A stretch of DNA of 64,000 nt. It comes from Spirodela intermedia. Lineage: Eukaryota; Streptophyta; Magnoliopsida; Alismatales; Araceae. The notes below the pieces were generated by a model, which was given only the letters and a program-made list of their open reading frames with translations, was not told where the DNA came from and did no database searches. The translations under genes were made by a program, and so were the position numbers. Shown piece after piece: positions 47,601 to 60,485 of the stretch; the first letter of the stretch is position 1, and every line of letters begins with the position of its first letter. The DNA is taken from contig LR746272.1 of the NCBI GenBank assembly GCA_902729315.2, positions 8,984,327 to 9,048,326 on the forward strand, given 5' to 3'.

Positions 47601-50584
47601 TCAGTTTGAAGCAAATTAAAGCTGCCACGGGAAACTTCGACCCTGAAAACAAGATTGGCGAAGGTGGATTTGGTCCGGTTTACAAGGTCAACCATGTGGC
47701 CATCGTTTCACTTGGTTTTGCTTTCTGTCCAAAACCCAGTCCTCGTCTAAGTTTGAGGGCCTAATAATACACACACGTTGAAAATTTTCAGGGGGTTCTT
47801 CCGGACGGCTCTATGATTGCCGTGAAGCAGCTTTCGTCCAAGTCAAAGCAAGGAAATCGGGAGTTTGTGACTGAGATAGGCATGATATCAGCCCTACAGC
47901 ATCCAAACCTCGTAAAACTTTTTGGGTGCTGCATTGAAGGAAATCAGTTGCTGCTAATATACGAATACATGGAGAATAACAGCCTTGCCCGAGCCCTATT
48001 TGGTAACCATCTTATGATTTCGCGTTCCTAGTACTTTGGGGCCGCTACTTTCTGGGATTTTATTGGTTATATTTATTGCATGGATTGACTTGCAGTAAGG
48101 CGTGAATGTAACAGTCACGATGTTGATAGGTCCCGAAGGGTTAAGGTTGAATCTGGATTGGCAAACGAGGCGTAAAATTTGTATTGGAATAGCAAGGGGC
48201 TTGGCCTACCTTCACGAAGAGTCGAGGCTAAAGATAGTTCATAGAGACATCAAAACGACGAATGTTCTTCTTGACAAAGATCTGAACGCGAAGATATCAG
48301 ACTTCGGGCTGGCGAAACTCGACGAAGAGGAGAATACCCATATCAGCACCCGGATAGCAGGAACCATGTGAGTGAGCAAAATCTCTATCCAAAATAATAT
48401 ATTTTACATCTTTTTTTGAGTTGAATAATTTGAGTTGAAGCTCTTTTTACATTTTGAACTGTTGACTGTAGTGTCCCATAATTTTAGTAATTTCTTTTTA
48501 ATGATATTAATCATTCTTTGTGGCTAGGATCAGTGCCTAGCTTTTTTGTTGGACTGATGATCGTCATGTGGATGAGTTAGATACAGGAAGGCATCACTTC
48601 TTTTTACCGACAGAATGAACCTGATCCTGTCTTTGAAAGCCATTTCTTGATTAAGGCTTTGTTTAAGTCGTCAACGTTTGGTACTCTGACATATCATTGA
48701 CTTCTTTCTTCTACAGCCGCGATCCCATCTCAGCAAGTGCTATCTGTTGTTAAAAGATACTGATATAAAATATTCTCTAATGGATGACTTTTTTCAATAT
48801 AATGATAAAATGATAGGCTTCTAGACTATTAGATCAGATTCATTTTAATAGAACTTGTCTTTACCCTATAAGGAAGTTTCTTCTTTTGAGAATCGACACT
48901 TGATTCAGTATGGGGTATTCTCTGACTATGTATGTCAAACATATCACGCTTGCTTAGCTGAGACCGGTGTCAAAAGCAGTCATTTTTTTTATTCCATTTG
49001 AAAATTATATTCATTCAACAGCTCCTTTGGCTGTGGAATTTCTCCATTAGACGGTCATATGTAAACCCCTCCTGGCATTTTCTTCGATTTCCCCATGGTT
49101 TGACGCCAATTACACCTGTGATGGATATCTTTACCGAATTTCCAGTATCGTTTTGCCTAATGATGCCTTTTTCTAATCTCCTTGGGTGTTGCTTTAAAGT
49201 GAGCCTGGGAGAAGTCGTTAAAGGACTACACACAAGGATCTCCTGCTCTTGAGACTTTTACCTAGGGCCATTGTTTTACTCCTTAAAGCTCAGAAAGTCT
49301 CTCTCTGTCCATCCCTTCTCCATTGTCTTCCTCCTGCCAGCTATCACTTAAACTCGGGTCCATATCTCCATCACCCCTCTAACCTTCTTTCATTGTAAGC
49401 TCGTGTAAATCAAATGGTTGCTACTCAGCATCTACTTCTGTCCATTATTATTTAGTCCGCTGTTGAAGGTAAGCCAGTTAGATCAAAGGGACCAAATCAC
49501 TAAAGACTGATTTACGTATATTTTACATAAATATGTGCATCCAGAGACTGATCACGACTATAATCGAAAGAGAATGAAAGCAGTAAATTTTCACGGAGTG
49601 TTTGAATGCAGATGAATCTGATCTAATATCAATAAACTGATGCCATTGGTAACTTGAGGGACCAAGATGGTCGACTGCCCATTTCCATTTTTTTGTGAGA
49701 TCTGGATTCTTTGTAAGTCCGTCTGTTAGCCATTCAAGACCTGTGAAGATTCTGAGGCCCCAAAGCAGACGTGTACAGCGGCAATCTGAGAATAATATCA
49801 GCATATTCAATAACTCCATCTCTGTAGCTCTTGATGCAGAGGGAAAAGGTCAACTCGGTTTGATGGCATTTCCTTGTTTTCCTCCAGGGGTTATATGGCT
49901 CCTGAATACGCCATGAGGGGCTACCTGACAGACAAGGCAGATGTCTACAGCTTTGGCGTGGTCACATTGGAGATTGTCAGCGGAAAGAGTAACGCCAACT
50001 GTCGCCCCAAAGAGGACTTCATCTACCTTCTTGATTGGGTATGCGATCTTCCTCCAGCTTGAACAAATTCAGATTAAAAGAAGAGAGAAGAGAAAAACCT
50101 GTGACTACTAACTAACTTACCCATTATATATACACGTCTATCGTGATATATATATATATATATATATAGATATATATATATATATATTTCATGCTAATCT
50201 TGTTTGTATATTTTTTCTCAGGCCTATGTGCTCCAGGAGCAGGGCTCCCTCCTCGATCTGGTTGACCCCGCCCTGGGCACCGACTTCTCCTTGGAGGAAG
50301 CGCAGCAGATGCTGAACCTTGCCCTCGTGTGCACCAATCCTTCCCCAACCCTTCGGCCCGCCATGTCCGCTGTGGTCAGCATGCTCGAGGGCCACACGCC
50401 CGTTCAAGTCCCCACCATGAAGATCACCCGCACAGAGAGCATGGAGCAGAGGTTCAGGTCCTTTGAGAAGCTCTCTCAAGATGGTCGAAGCCAGGTAGTG
50501 TCAACGGACGGCCCGTGGGCGGATTCCTCCTTGTCCATGCAGAGCAGCAAAGAAGGCGACCACTCTCGCTCCACCACAAATTAG
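41685..50584 (+). CDS. RLK4: LRR-malectin receptor-like Ser/Thr kinase, complete, mosaic of RLK5-like and RLK1-like parts
   Basis: Exons: 41685-41826, 42460-42628, 42733-42804, 42918-42989, 43091-43162, 43276-43347, 43491-43562, 43655-43726, 43846-43917, 44011-44082, 44167-44238, 45219-45290, 45435-45500, 45597-45662, 45746-45784, 45883-45932, 46081-46451, 46671-46866, 46948-47091, 47568-47686, 47792-48002, 48130-48367, 49888-50038, 50222-50584. Total 3045 nt, 1014 residues. Signal peptide ~1-40, ten 24-residue LRRs ~104-343, malectin ~418-606, membrane helix ~618-640, RD kinase with K706, HRD 802-804, DFG 822-824. From intron 1 to exon 11 it is nearly identical to RLK5, introns included. Malectin and membrane exons are closer to RLK1/RLK2, and exons 20-22 with intron 20 are essentially RLK1. 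The intron inside the activation segment is about 1.5 kb, twice that of the paralogs. Confidence 0.92.
50145..50187. repeat. (TA)n microsatellite in RLK4 last intron
   Basis: Nearly pure AT dinucleotide run with one 'ga' interruption, about 35 bp before the last acceptor. Confidence 0.95.
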
Positions 50585-51782
50585 GAAAGCTATTCTTGAA
50601 AGCCCGTTTGAAATAATAGCCCGGAGCGGTGGAATAATTCCCGGACCATTGACCTATTAGTAGCTTTTCCTCTCGTATTTCTATAGTTAACCATTTGATG
50701 GTCAACGCTTATGAAGGTCTGACTTAATGTGCATTTCATCTGACCACGAGAATGAGAGCAGGTCGTATGAGAGATGCAAAGATGGAACGAGTTTACAGCC
50801 GCCCCTCCTACCCACCTAACATTTCTTTGATATCTAGATGAGATGATCTGGCGTGAAGACTTTGACCGAGCCGCGTATTCTAGCGAGATGGTTTGACTTT
50901 AGCGTTTATTCTATCGATAGAATCTCAAGGGTATCTATTATGAGAATATTTTATGGGTATTGCACATGGCCCTCAGTCGGAAGTACCCGCTGACTGAGGG
51001 TGGGTGATTCTTCCAAAAGAAGGTTGTACATGCACATCTGCTTACGGATGGTATCTAGCCCACCGAAACGGTGACCCGACTCGTCCCGGTAATCTCACCG
51101 CGGCGTGCATTCCAGTTGCATGAGAATAAAAGGTTTGAGTTCACCGGTAAGGCTTTTTGACGTTAGGTGGATTAGCCGACTTTTTCGAGGAAAGATTTTG
51201 TCAGACGTGGCCGCCAGATCAGTCAATGACATCCAAATTGGTCAAAAGAGGTCCCCCTAGAGTCGTAGACGTCTATCTACGGTCTAAACAGAAGGCGCAG
51301 TAAATTACCACGTCTGCCACCAAGTTGGCCCGTCTCCGTCGTCAATGCTACCTACAACAATGGGAAGGTGACAAAGCTGTTTCTTTTAATGCCATGCATT
51401 TGGGATAAGTAAGCGCGGGATGTCCTTCTCTCTCCTCTGACCCACCCACCCACCGGTCTTAGCTGTCAGAGATTGACGTCATCCGATCGGCCATTTCCGC
51501 GGCTAGAAGATATTGCCATCTGCTTGTTTGAACGGCCGCCGGCGCCCCCAGGTCAGCGACATTGAATACCTGCGCCGCAGAAATCCGAAGAGAGAGAGAC
51601 GCACACAGAAGTTTTTTTAAGCGCGTCGAGGTCTCTCAGTCAGTCTCTCTCTCTCTCTCTCTCTCTCTCGCTTTATGTCCTCTCTCTCTCTATCTTCTCT
51701 GATCAGACTGTCTCTAGGATACGGAACTTTCTGCATTGGGTCGTCCCTCCCGTGCTGTGCTTTGACCAAGGGGTGAAGCGAG
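50585..51782 (+). other. Spacer between RLK4 and RLK5
   Basis: Contains the RLK4 3' flank and RLK5 promoter/leader. An inverted repeat at 50970-51000 (nine-base arms CCCTCAGTC / GACTGAGGG, 13-base loop) could form a hairpin. No ORF, transposon domain or RNA gene was recognised. This spacer is free of the gypsy/copia debris seen between RLK1, RLK2 and RLK3. Confidence 0.6.
51643..51669. repeat. (CT)n run in RLK5 leader
   Basis: Pure CT dinucleotides about 115 bp upstream of the RLK5 start codon; pyrimidine-rich leaders are common in plant promoters. Confidence 0.9.
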
Positions 51783-52023
51783 ATGAGATCCCCTGCTCCG
51801 GCCGTGTTCCGGCCACCGAGGCTCCACCGAGCAGCGCTGCTCCTCCTCTATGCCGCGGCTCTGAGCTGCTTCCTCCAGGGCCTGGGATCCCACGCGCAGA
51901 CCCTTCCCAGCGAAGAAGGTGAGACACTCCGCCGGCGATTTCTTCTCTCCGCAGCCGACATTCATCCAATGCTTCCCCGTCTCCGTCGGTGATGCTCAGC
52001 TCCTTTACAATTTGTGTGGGGGG

Positions 52024-52063
<40 letters not shown>

Positions 52064-55000
52064 TGGATGAAGTGGGATTAGAATGAGAAGTGCTACGGAG
52101 AGATTGATGCTAACCAGTGGTTGGGGCTTTTCGCGAGGTTGATCTAAAAATGCTACGGAGAGCCATCTTTGTGAACAGCGTCTTCAGTTGATGCCAATAA
52201 TTAGACGAACGCTGGGCTGACCAGATCAGTTATATGGATAACCAGATCAGAGGCGGCTCTCGGTGGAGATCCTACTTGCTGCTGATCTATTTGCTTGATC
52301 GATAAGTTTCTCCTTCACCTTCGCCTTCACTCGTCTTACCTCAGATAGAACGTGGACGAGGCTCCCACCAATAAATGCGCAGAAGTGTCCCGATTTTTTT
52401 CAGATTTTTTTCGTCCGAATGGTAACGCTGATGTAAACTCCTCGAAAGCGGAAATCATATGCATTTCGTTTTCTCTGGCTTGTATTCGTTTCTGCGATCT
52501 TTTGATGGGAGATTTTTTAATTTATTATTAGTAACATAATTAAAGCGTTGATCCTCGCATTACTCTCTCTCCTTCCCTGCCTCCGGGGCGTTGCGGGGGA
52601 GCAGTCAACGCGCTCAGGCAAGCAGCGACGAAGCTGAAGATCCCGCCGACGCTATGGAACTTCAGTGTAAACCCTTGCTTCCGTTGGTTGAGGGAAGCCA
52701 AAGGCGCCCTCTCCCACAACGTCACCTGCGACTGCAACGCGACGACCAACGTCTGCCATGTCGTCAGCATGTACTGATCTTCCCCTCCGCCTTCTCGAGT
52801 CGCATTCGCATGACTCTCGAATCGTCCATTCTAACCCTATGCATCGCTTATTCGTTTTGGTCCGGGAAAAATTGTGCACAGCGAGATCAAGGGGTACAAT
52901 TTGACGGGAGTGCTGCCGGAGGAGTTCGGCAACCTCACTTCCCTGTTCTTCATGTACGTTCGCTGCGCCGAATTGAAGTGTTTGTCTATTATTTCTTCTG
53001 TACTTCGAGGAACTGAACATTTCCGCTCTCAATTTCTGTATCCTCTGAATCTGCGGGACCGAACAGTGACCTGTCTCGGAACTACATCGATGGGTCCTTA
53101 CCTGCCGCCAACTGGACTTTGCTCCCTCTGCGAAACCTGTAAAATCACTGGGCGCCCTCGTTGACGAAAACTCAGCTCCGCTATTCTGCGGCCCATGTGG
53201 TAGTAGATGTAACTGATATCCGTGTTCTGTACCACTGCAGATCCCTTCTGGGGAACCGAATCTCAGGTGCCATTCCCGAGGAGATTGGGAACATTACACC
53301 GCTTCAGTCACTGTAGTGCCTCATATCCTGTTCCTAGTAGATAATTTCTACACAGTCCAGCATTGCTTCTTGGTGATGGTTGTTCATCGACGAACTTTTA
53401 TTTGTGTTTGGTGCGTTCTTTGAAGTGTCTTGGAGAACAATATGATACAAGGACCGATTCCTCGTGGACTTGGAAAGTTGATCAACATAGAAAGACTGTA
53501 AGTCTCTAGTTTCTCTTCTATTGTTCTTCATGAATCGAATTGTTCTTCTTTACGCGAATCTAAGAAAATGGATGGAGACTGTTTGGTTGAACGATTGCAA
53601 CTTGTGGGATGGTTAATGACAGAGCATGTTCTCTTTTCAGCTTTCTTTCTGCCAACAACTTCACTGGTGAGCTTCCAGAAGCACTTAGTAGGCTGACGAA
53701 CTTGACAGATTTGTATGCCTGCAACTCTTGTATTTGTGGTGCTCTTAAATTTGGACGAAGATGTTCTAGTGGGTAATAACGGGGGTACAATGGTGTTCTT
53801 GCAGTAGGATCGACGGCACTGAGATATCTGGGAAGATACCGAGCTGGATAGGGAACTGGACGAAGCTACGGAGATTGTTAGTCCCTCGGATGACTGGCTG
53901 TCTTTATTTGCTTGTTTCGATATCTGCTTATGATTTTGAAAGGATACTTTGACCGTGTGGCATTTCCATGATATATACTTTCGCAAATGTCGCAGTGACA
54001 TGCAAGGCACATCTATGGAGGGTCCCTTTCCGCCAGAGTTTTCATTACTGGAAGGCATAGCTGAGTTGTACGTTTAGCTTTTTTCCGTTTCTCTACTTAA
54101 GTACAGCTATCTGGGGTAATACATTGTAAGGATAAGATATTTGTTGGCTTTATTCCGCAGGAGAGTCTCTGACCTAAAAAAGTCAGATGGTAGCTTCCCT
54201 CCCCTTGAGAAAATGCTAGGCATGCAACAACTGTAAGTAAGCGTACAGTTCGTGTATTTTTTAGCCCAATCGATTATCCTTTTCAGTTTAGGTGACATAT
54301 TTTTGGGGTAAATTCTGCAGTGTTCTCCGGAATTGCTCAATATCCGGGATGATCCCTGATTACATCGGGAATATGACTGGCTTAAAGGCCTTGTAGGTTT
54401 CTTATAACACAGCTATTTAAATTTATAATTTTCCTTGGCAACTGTTTTGTAGATAGCTGTTTTTATAATCTTTTTAGCTACTTGAAAGAGAGTATGCTCA
54501 GCCTGATATGAATATTCTTATCTTCTCTTCATGGTGATTTGGTTCCCTGATATGGCTTTGATTCGAACCAATTACATAGTCCAAATACAGACCGATTGAT
54601 AACTTGAAATTCTGTGACAAGCAATGAAGACTCTGAAGTGTACGTATCTAAAGTTTTTATGATGATCGCCAATAACATGTATATCTATGTAAGCGTCCAG
54701 CTTAGATAGGATTCCATCCTATATATTCAGGGGGCTACCTGAAGATTTACAGTCACAATAACTTTGTTATTCAAACTATTATCGGAAAATTAATGGATTC
54801 TGTTTAGATTTTCCTTTATAGTTTTTCATCTGTTTTTATTCTATATTTCTGGGCCTTCGTCCTTCATATTCCCCAGGGCGTTTACTAACGTGGTCATTGG
54901 GACTAAACTGAATATCGCATGCTTATATTTCTCCTTTATATGTACGTGTACAGTGTGAATAACGTTGGACATATGAGTCGTGGTTAGATTTTTTATGTTT

Positions 55001-58000
55001 TTTTTCCACTTATTATACTTGCAGGGATCTGAGCTTTAACAATTTAACGGGCGAAATACCAAACGACCTTGAAAAACTACAAAGTTTAGATTATCTGTGA
55101 GTGAATACTAATTCAATGCTTTTCCGTCCTACTCCATGGACATTCCTTTGAATGCCCATACTCATTCCAGGGAATCTGCACAGTATTTTGCTAATTTTAT
55201 TTTATTAAATTTTATATTTGATATTTTTTTCCACATTCAGGTTCCTTACCAGCAACCAACTTAATGGATCACTGCCTACTTGGATCAAGGGCAGCAAAGA
55301 AAATGTGTATGATTTACCTCATGAAAATCATTCGTTACTACTCCATGTTTATTTTGGAAATGCATTTTATTCTTATCTGAAGATCAACATCGTCATGTCG
55401 CAATGTTTTTCTTTCAGGGATGTTTCTTACAATTCTTTCACGAATACCGAATCTGCACCAAGTGATTGCAATCAGGATAGACGGTTGGGGCACAATCTTT
55501 GTTTGTCCATATTTTATTATTTAAGTATTATCCTGGAATTAAACAATCTTCATCTCACTTGCAGGAACTACGTAGCTAGTTTTTCATCCACACAAAGTAA
55601 TTCGTAAGTTTCTGTTATCATTTAAATAAATATTGTTTTGATTCTATTACTTCATCTCAGCACATGTATGCCAAGATTTAAACCGTTTGATGCCTTCATT
55701 TTTCTTTTGCAGGATACCTTCATGCTTAAGGAGGGACCTGCCCTGTGATGGCAAAGCCAAAAGTGGGTATAATATGTCATTTCCATGTCATGCCTTCGAT
55801 ATATTTTCAGTTTACTTTTTCCGTTGTGAGGTTGGAGGGAGAATATTCTTCTTATTTTGAAAGTTTGACTTGTGAGCAGGAAGTTGTTTTGGATGAATGA
55901 CTATACTTCGATTTTGCAATTCTTGCAGACTATGAAATTTTTATAAACTGTGGTGGAAGCAGTGTTGTGCTTGATGGTGTTCAATATGAAGCAGACACAT
56001 CATCTGGAGGTGCATCAAAGTTCTTGCGGGCTGACAGTGGAAAATGGGCTTGTAGTAGTACTGGAAACTTTATTGGCGAAAGCAAGGCTCCATACGTGGC
56101 AGAAAACACATCAATGCTGACGATGCCCAATGCAGCACTGTACTCATCAGCTCGTTTGAATCCTCTCTCTCTCAAATATTATGGTTTGTGCTTGCAGAAA
56201 GGAAACTATACTGTCAGACTCCACTTTGCTGAAATAGTTTTAACTGATGACCAGACATTTGCTGGTGTTGGAAGACGTGTGTTTGATATCTCAATTCAGG
56301 TCATTTGAGTCCTTTGCACTTACAGTCTTCATGAAAATGCATAGCTTCGTATTGTTCCTTACTCATATCTGTGCTACTATTTTGGATATCTTCATGAAAA
56401 AAAATCCGTATTTGTTGATCTGATGTTGTGGTATTCCGATGCCATAGGCTATCATTTATGCCTATTCTCATGTCAGTTGCGCCTTAGGTTCTTTCTGTTG
56501 CTGCTACTGATAAAGGTAGTTTCAGTGTTGTAAATTGACAGGAATTACAAAATCCCTCTTCAACTGTATCTTTTTATTATTAAGTTATTTCATATTTTAT
56601 TTTTCATTAAAAAATTTAATTCTTTTACTTCAGATGCGTTGTATAATTTTTACTTAAATATAATTCTTTTTATTGCTACAGGGAGAAAAGGTACTAAGAG
56701 ACTTCAACATCGTAGAAGCAGCTAATGGTACTGGTAAGGCAATTATTATGAATTTCACTGCCCTCGTAGAGGCTAGCACTCTGGAGATCCATTTTGAGTG
56801 GTCTGGGAAAGGCACGAATGCTATTCCAGAGAGAGGTGTATACGGACCCCTTATATCAGCAATTGGAGTCACACCAAGTATGTATATGGAGGTACTCGCC
56901 TGATTCATAATCATCGCTTGGATTGATTCTAATATTTGTTTCTGTGTAGATTTTGAACCCGAGAAAGACAAGGACGATAAGTTACCTGTTGGTGTTGTCA
57001 TTGGCATTGTCATTGCTTCAACTGTGTTAGTGATGCTGCTAATTTTGGCCCTTCTATGGTTTTTCCTTAGAAGAAAGGAAATTGAGAAGAACGGTGAGAA
57101 AATAACGTCATAATTTTGATTACCAATCCACTTTTTCATGTATTATGTGCATATATGATATATGTGTATGCACCGAAGTAATCATGTTCAGTCCACAAAC
57201 CTTTGTGACTCTGAAAAACATTGGGTCAAATCTTTAAATGGAACTTTCTTATGATAATGTTAGTCTTGTTTTCTGGAACAGATGCATATCCAAAAGTGTT
57301 ACTGATCTAAGTTTCTCTGGGTGCCATGCATACCCCGCCAAACAGAGAAAAAGCTTGGTGTGATCAACAAATTTTGTCAACGTGTTTCAAAATAAAAATG
57401 CACGAAAATCATTGCACGTATTTTTCTCTCTGACATATCATCGTAGATTCTTTAAGGATGAGCCATATATGGAAGTTTTATTGATTACAGCCAGATCTCG
57501 TTCAAAAAGTAGGTGTCTAAGGAGTTTATTTCACTTAGTAGCGTATGACTGAGGTACTGTTGTCAGTCAACAGAACTATCTAATAGATAAACCATAATAT
57601 CATTATGGGATTAAAGGGTGGTTTTAAGAATAGTATTTCATTGATGAGTGCAAGGTGGTAAAATCCTAAGGTAGAGATAACAGAAATGTAGGTTGGGATG
57701 TTCATGCTACTCAGTCAACCATGTATCTGGTTAAGTGTAGAAAGGTGGGTCTCTGTAGCATCCATCTGGGTGCCTCATCTAGGGGATTGCCAAGCCTTTC
57801 TTCCAACCGGGAGTCCACATCTACCTTTGAAAAATTATAATCATTCGGGGTATCTGATTGTCACACTGATGGCATGTGCTGTCTCTGTCTTATGTTTCTC
57901 TTTGAGCAGAGTTGAAAGGTCTGGAGTTGCCAACAGGCTCTTTCAGTTTGAAGCAAATTAAAGCTGCCACAAGGAACTTCCACCCTGATAACAAAATTGG

Positions 58001-60485
58001 TGAAGGTGGATTCGGTCCGGTTTACAAGGTCAACCACAATCATGACTTCATTCGGTTTTACGTTATGTCCGAAATTTTGCCCTTTTAGTAGCCTAATGAT
58101 GTACTCATGTTGAAAACTTTCAGGGGGTTCTTCCGGATGGTTCTATGATTGCGGTGAAGCAACTTTCGTCCAAGTCAAAGCAAGGAAACCGGGAATTTGT
58201 GACTGAGATAGGCATGATATCAGGCCTACAGCACCCACACCTCGTAAGACTTTATGGGTGCTGCATTGAAGGGAATCAGTTGCTGCTAATATACGAATAC
58301 ATGGAGAATAACAGCCTTGCCCGAGCCCTATTTGGTAACCATCTTACGGTTTTGCGTTCCCTGTACATCGCGCCCGCTATTTTCTGGGACTTTCTTGGTT
58401 AGATACATTATATGAAGTGATTGGTAGTATGTCGTATATGTAACAGTCACGGTGTTGACAGGTCCGGAAGGGTTGAAGTTGGAACTGGATTGGCAGACGA
58501 GGCGTAAAATTTGCATTGGAATAGCAAGGGGCTTGGCCTACCTTCACGAAGAGTCGAGGCTAAAGATAGTTCATAGAGACATCAAAACGACGAATGTCCT
58601 TCTTGATAAGGATCTGAATGCGAAGATATCAGACTTCGGACTGGCAAAGCTTGATGAGGAGGACAATACCCACATCAGCACCCGGATTGCAGGAACCATG
58701 TAAGCGAACTCTCTATCCAAAGTATTAAATTTTAGGTATGTTATTAGAATTTTCCGATTACCAGAAGTGAAAATAGACCGGAAATTACATCAAACCGTGA
58801 CATATTTTGATTCTTTTCATTTGAGGTTACATCAGTTCCTTGAGCTATTCCGTATTCATGGTAATAGGCCGTTGTTTGATGGTTCTCATTCTGACTAAAC
58901 ATGTATTGCCAATTTTCATGGCTTAGTTAACTCTCCAGACATGCATATAAATAAAGAGTCATATTTTTCTCTTCTTGTGGGTTTTAATGACAGATCGAAG
59001 CCAGAGTGATATCACGATGGAACTGAATTTAGAAACTGTGTCATGTATACGATAATTGATGCCAATAAGTTTTCATGTGCTTTTCATTAACTCTTACTTT
59101 TAAAGATGATTTTGGTAACCTGAAAGACCTAGGTGTTAGCTGAGAATGTGTTTCTAGCCATTTAAGATCCATGAAGTCTTGAGGTTCAACTGTTTCATTC
59201 AAAATCTTAGCATACGTACAAGCATCAATCACAGTGAGAATGGTGGATACATCATGGATGCGAGACACTGTGCCTCGCTCTACCTTGCATTAAAAGAAAG
59301 AAACCAATGTGGGCATGGTACCGTCAGCACATCCTGGCAGCACGGATAACGGCGCTTGAGCATTTGGGTTTCTTAAACCTTCTTCTAATTCTTCGGCAGG
59401 GGATACATGGCTCCAGAATATGCGATGAGGGGCTACCTGACATACAAAGCAGACGTCTATAGCTTTGGAGTGGTTGCACTGGAGATCGTTAGTGGCAAGA
59501 GCAATGCTCATTATCGGCCCAAGGAGGACTACTTCTATCTTCTCGATTGGGTATGCAATCCTTCATGCGGTTTGAATCTTATGCAATGTATTCTTGAATA
59601 TCTATCGATGAAAAAAGAGAGCAGTGTTAGTTAGCCGGATCAACCTCTGGTGGACGATCTGTGAGTGTTTCAATCTTTCTGGCAGGGATGGTACACTTAG
59701 GGCCTACCTAGCACATAAACATAGCCTGGAAACCGAGAGTTGGGTTGACTTACTGTCTAAGAACTCCGACTCGCTTTCTTCTGATGAATCTGAAACTTGA
59801 TGTTTTTTCTTATCAGATTTACTTAGTCATATCACTCCGTTCTGGTTTTACCTTTCCCCTTGATTCTCTGATGAAATGGTGGGATTGTAGATGCCTTCCA
59901 AAGACTCTCTATCCCGACTGAACAGGTTTTTTCCCCAAAAAGAGTACAGAATGTGCCCTCAAGATTTTTATGCTTCGTCCTCTTCGTGTTCGGTCCTCTT
60001 TTTCATTCAATAACACCGTTTGAAACCATGGTCCTCTAATTTATTCGAGTTCCTTACCACATTAAGCTTCACATCTTCTTGTTCTATGGAAAAAGCTCAG
60101 TCTTCTTCTGAAATCTCAGGCCTACGTCCTGCAAGAGAAGGGGACCCTCCTCGAGCTGGTGGACCCCGCCCTGGGCACCAACTTCTCCACCGAGGAAGCG
60201 CAGCAGATGCTGAACCTGGCCCTCGTCTGCACCAACCCTTCCCCGACCCTTCGGCCCCCCATGTCCACTGTGGTCAGCATGCTCGAGGGCCACACGCCCA
60301 TTCAGGTCCCCACCATGAGGCTCCACCGAACACCAAGCGAGGAGATGAGGTTCAGGTCCTTCGAGAGGCTCTCTCAAGATGGTCAGAGTCAGAGCATGTC
60401 CATGGAAGAGCCGTGGGCCGTCTCATCATCCGCCCCGAGCAGCAGAGTGGGCCCTTCCAATTCAGATCACCAGCAGCAGCAATAA
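51783..60485 (+). CDS. RLK5: LRR-malectin receptor-like Ser/Thr kinase, complete, 24 exons
   Basis: Exons: 51783-51918, 52605-52770, 52882-52953, 53067-53138, 53241-53312, 53426-53497, 53641-53712, 53805-53876, 53996-54067, 54161-54232, 54321-54392, 55025-55096, 55241-55306, 55418-55483, 55565-55603, 55713-55762, 55929-56299, 56682-56877, 56950-57093, 57910-58028, 58124-58334, 58462-58699, 59400-59550, 60120-60485. Total 3039 nt, 1012 residues. Signal peptide ~1-40, LRRs ~101-340 plus trailing repeats, malectin ~415-603, membrane helix ~615-637, kinase with K703, HRD 799-801, DFG 819-821: an intact RD kinase. Its 5' half matches RLK4 almost exactly, while its malectin and kinase parts are distinct from RLK1/2/4. 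The C-terminal tail ends in a short glutamine run, and the stop codon overlaps an AATAAA signal at 60481-60486; another lies near 60665. Confidence 0.92.
52027..52061. repeat. (GA)n microsatellite in RLK5 intron 1
   Basis: Pure GA dinucleotide run. RLK4 intron 1 has only a short interrupted counterpart near 41935-41947. Confidence 0.95.

Noticed and set aside
51643-52061. Regularly repeated short motifs as a CRISPR-like or structured array
   Set aside because: They are simple CT and GA dinucleotide runs, not spaced repeats with unique spacers, and this is plant nuclear DNA.
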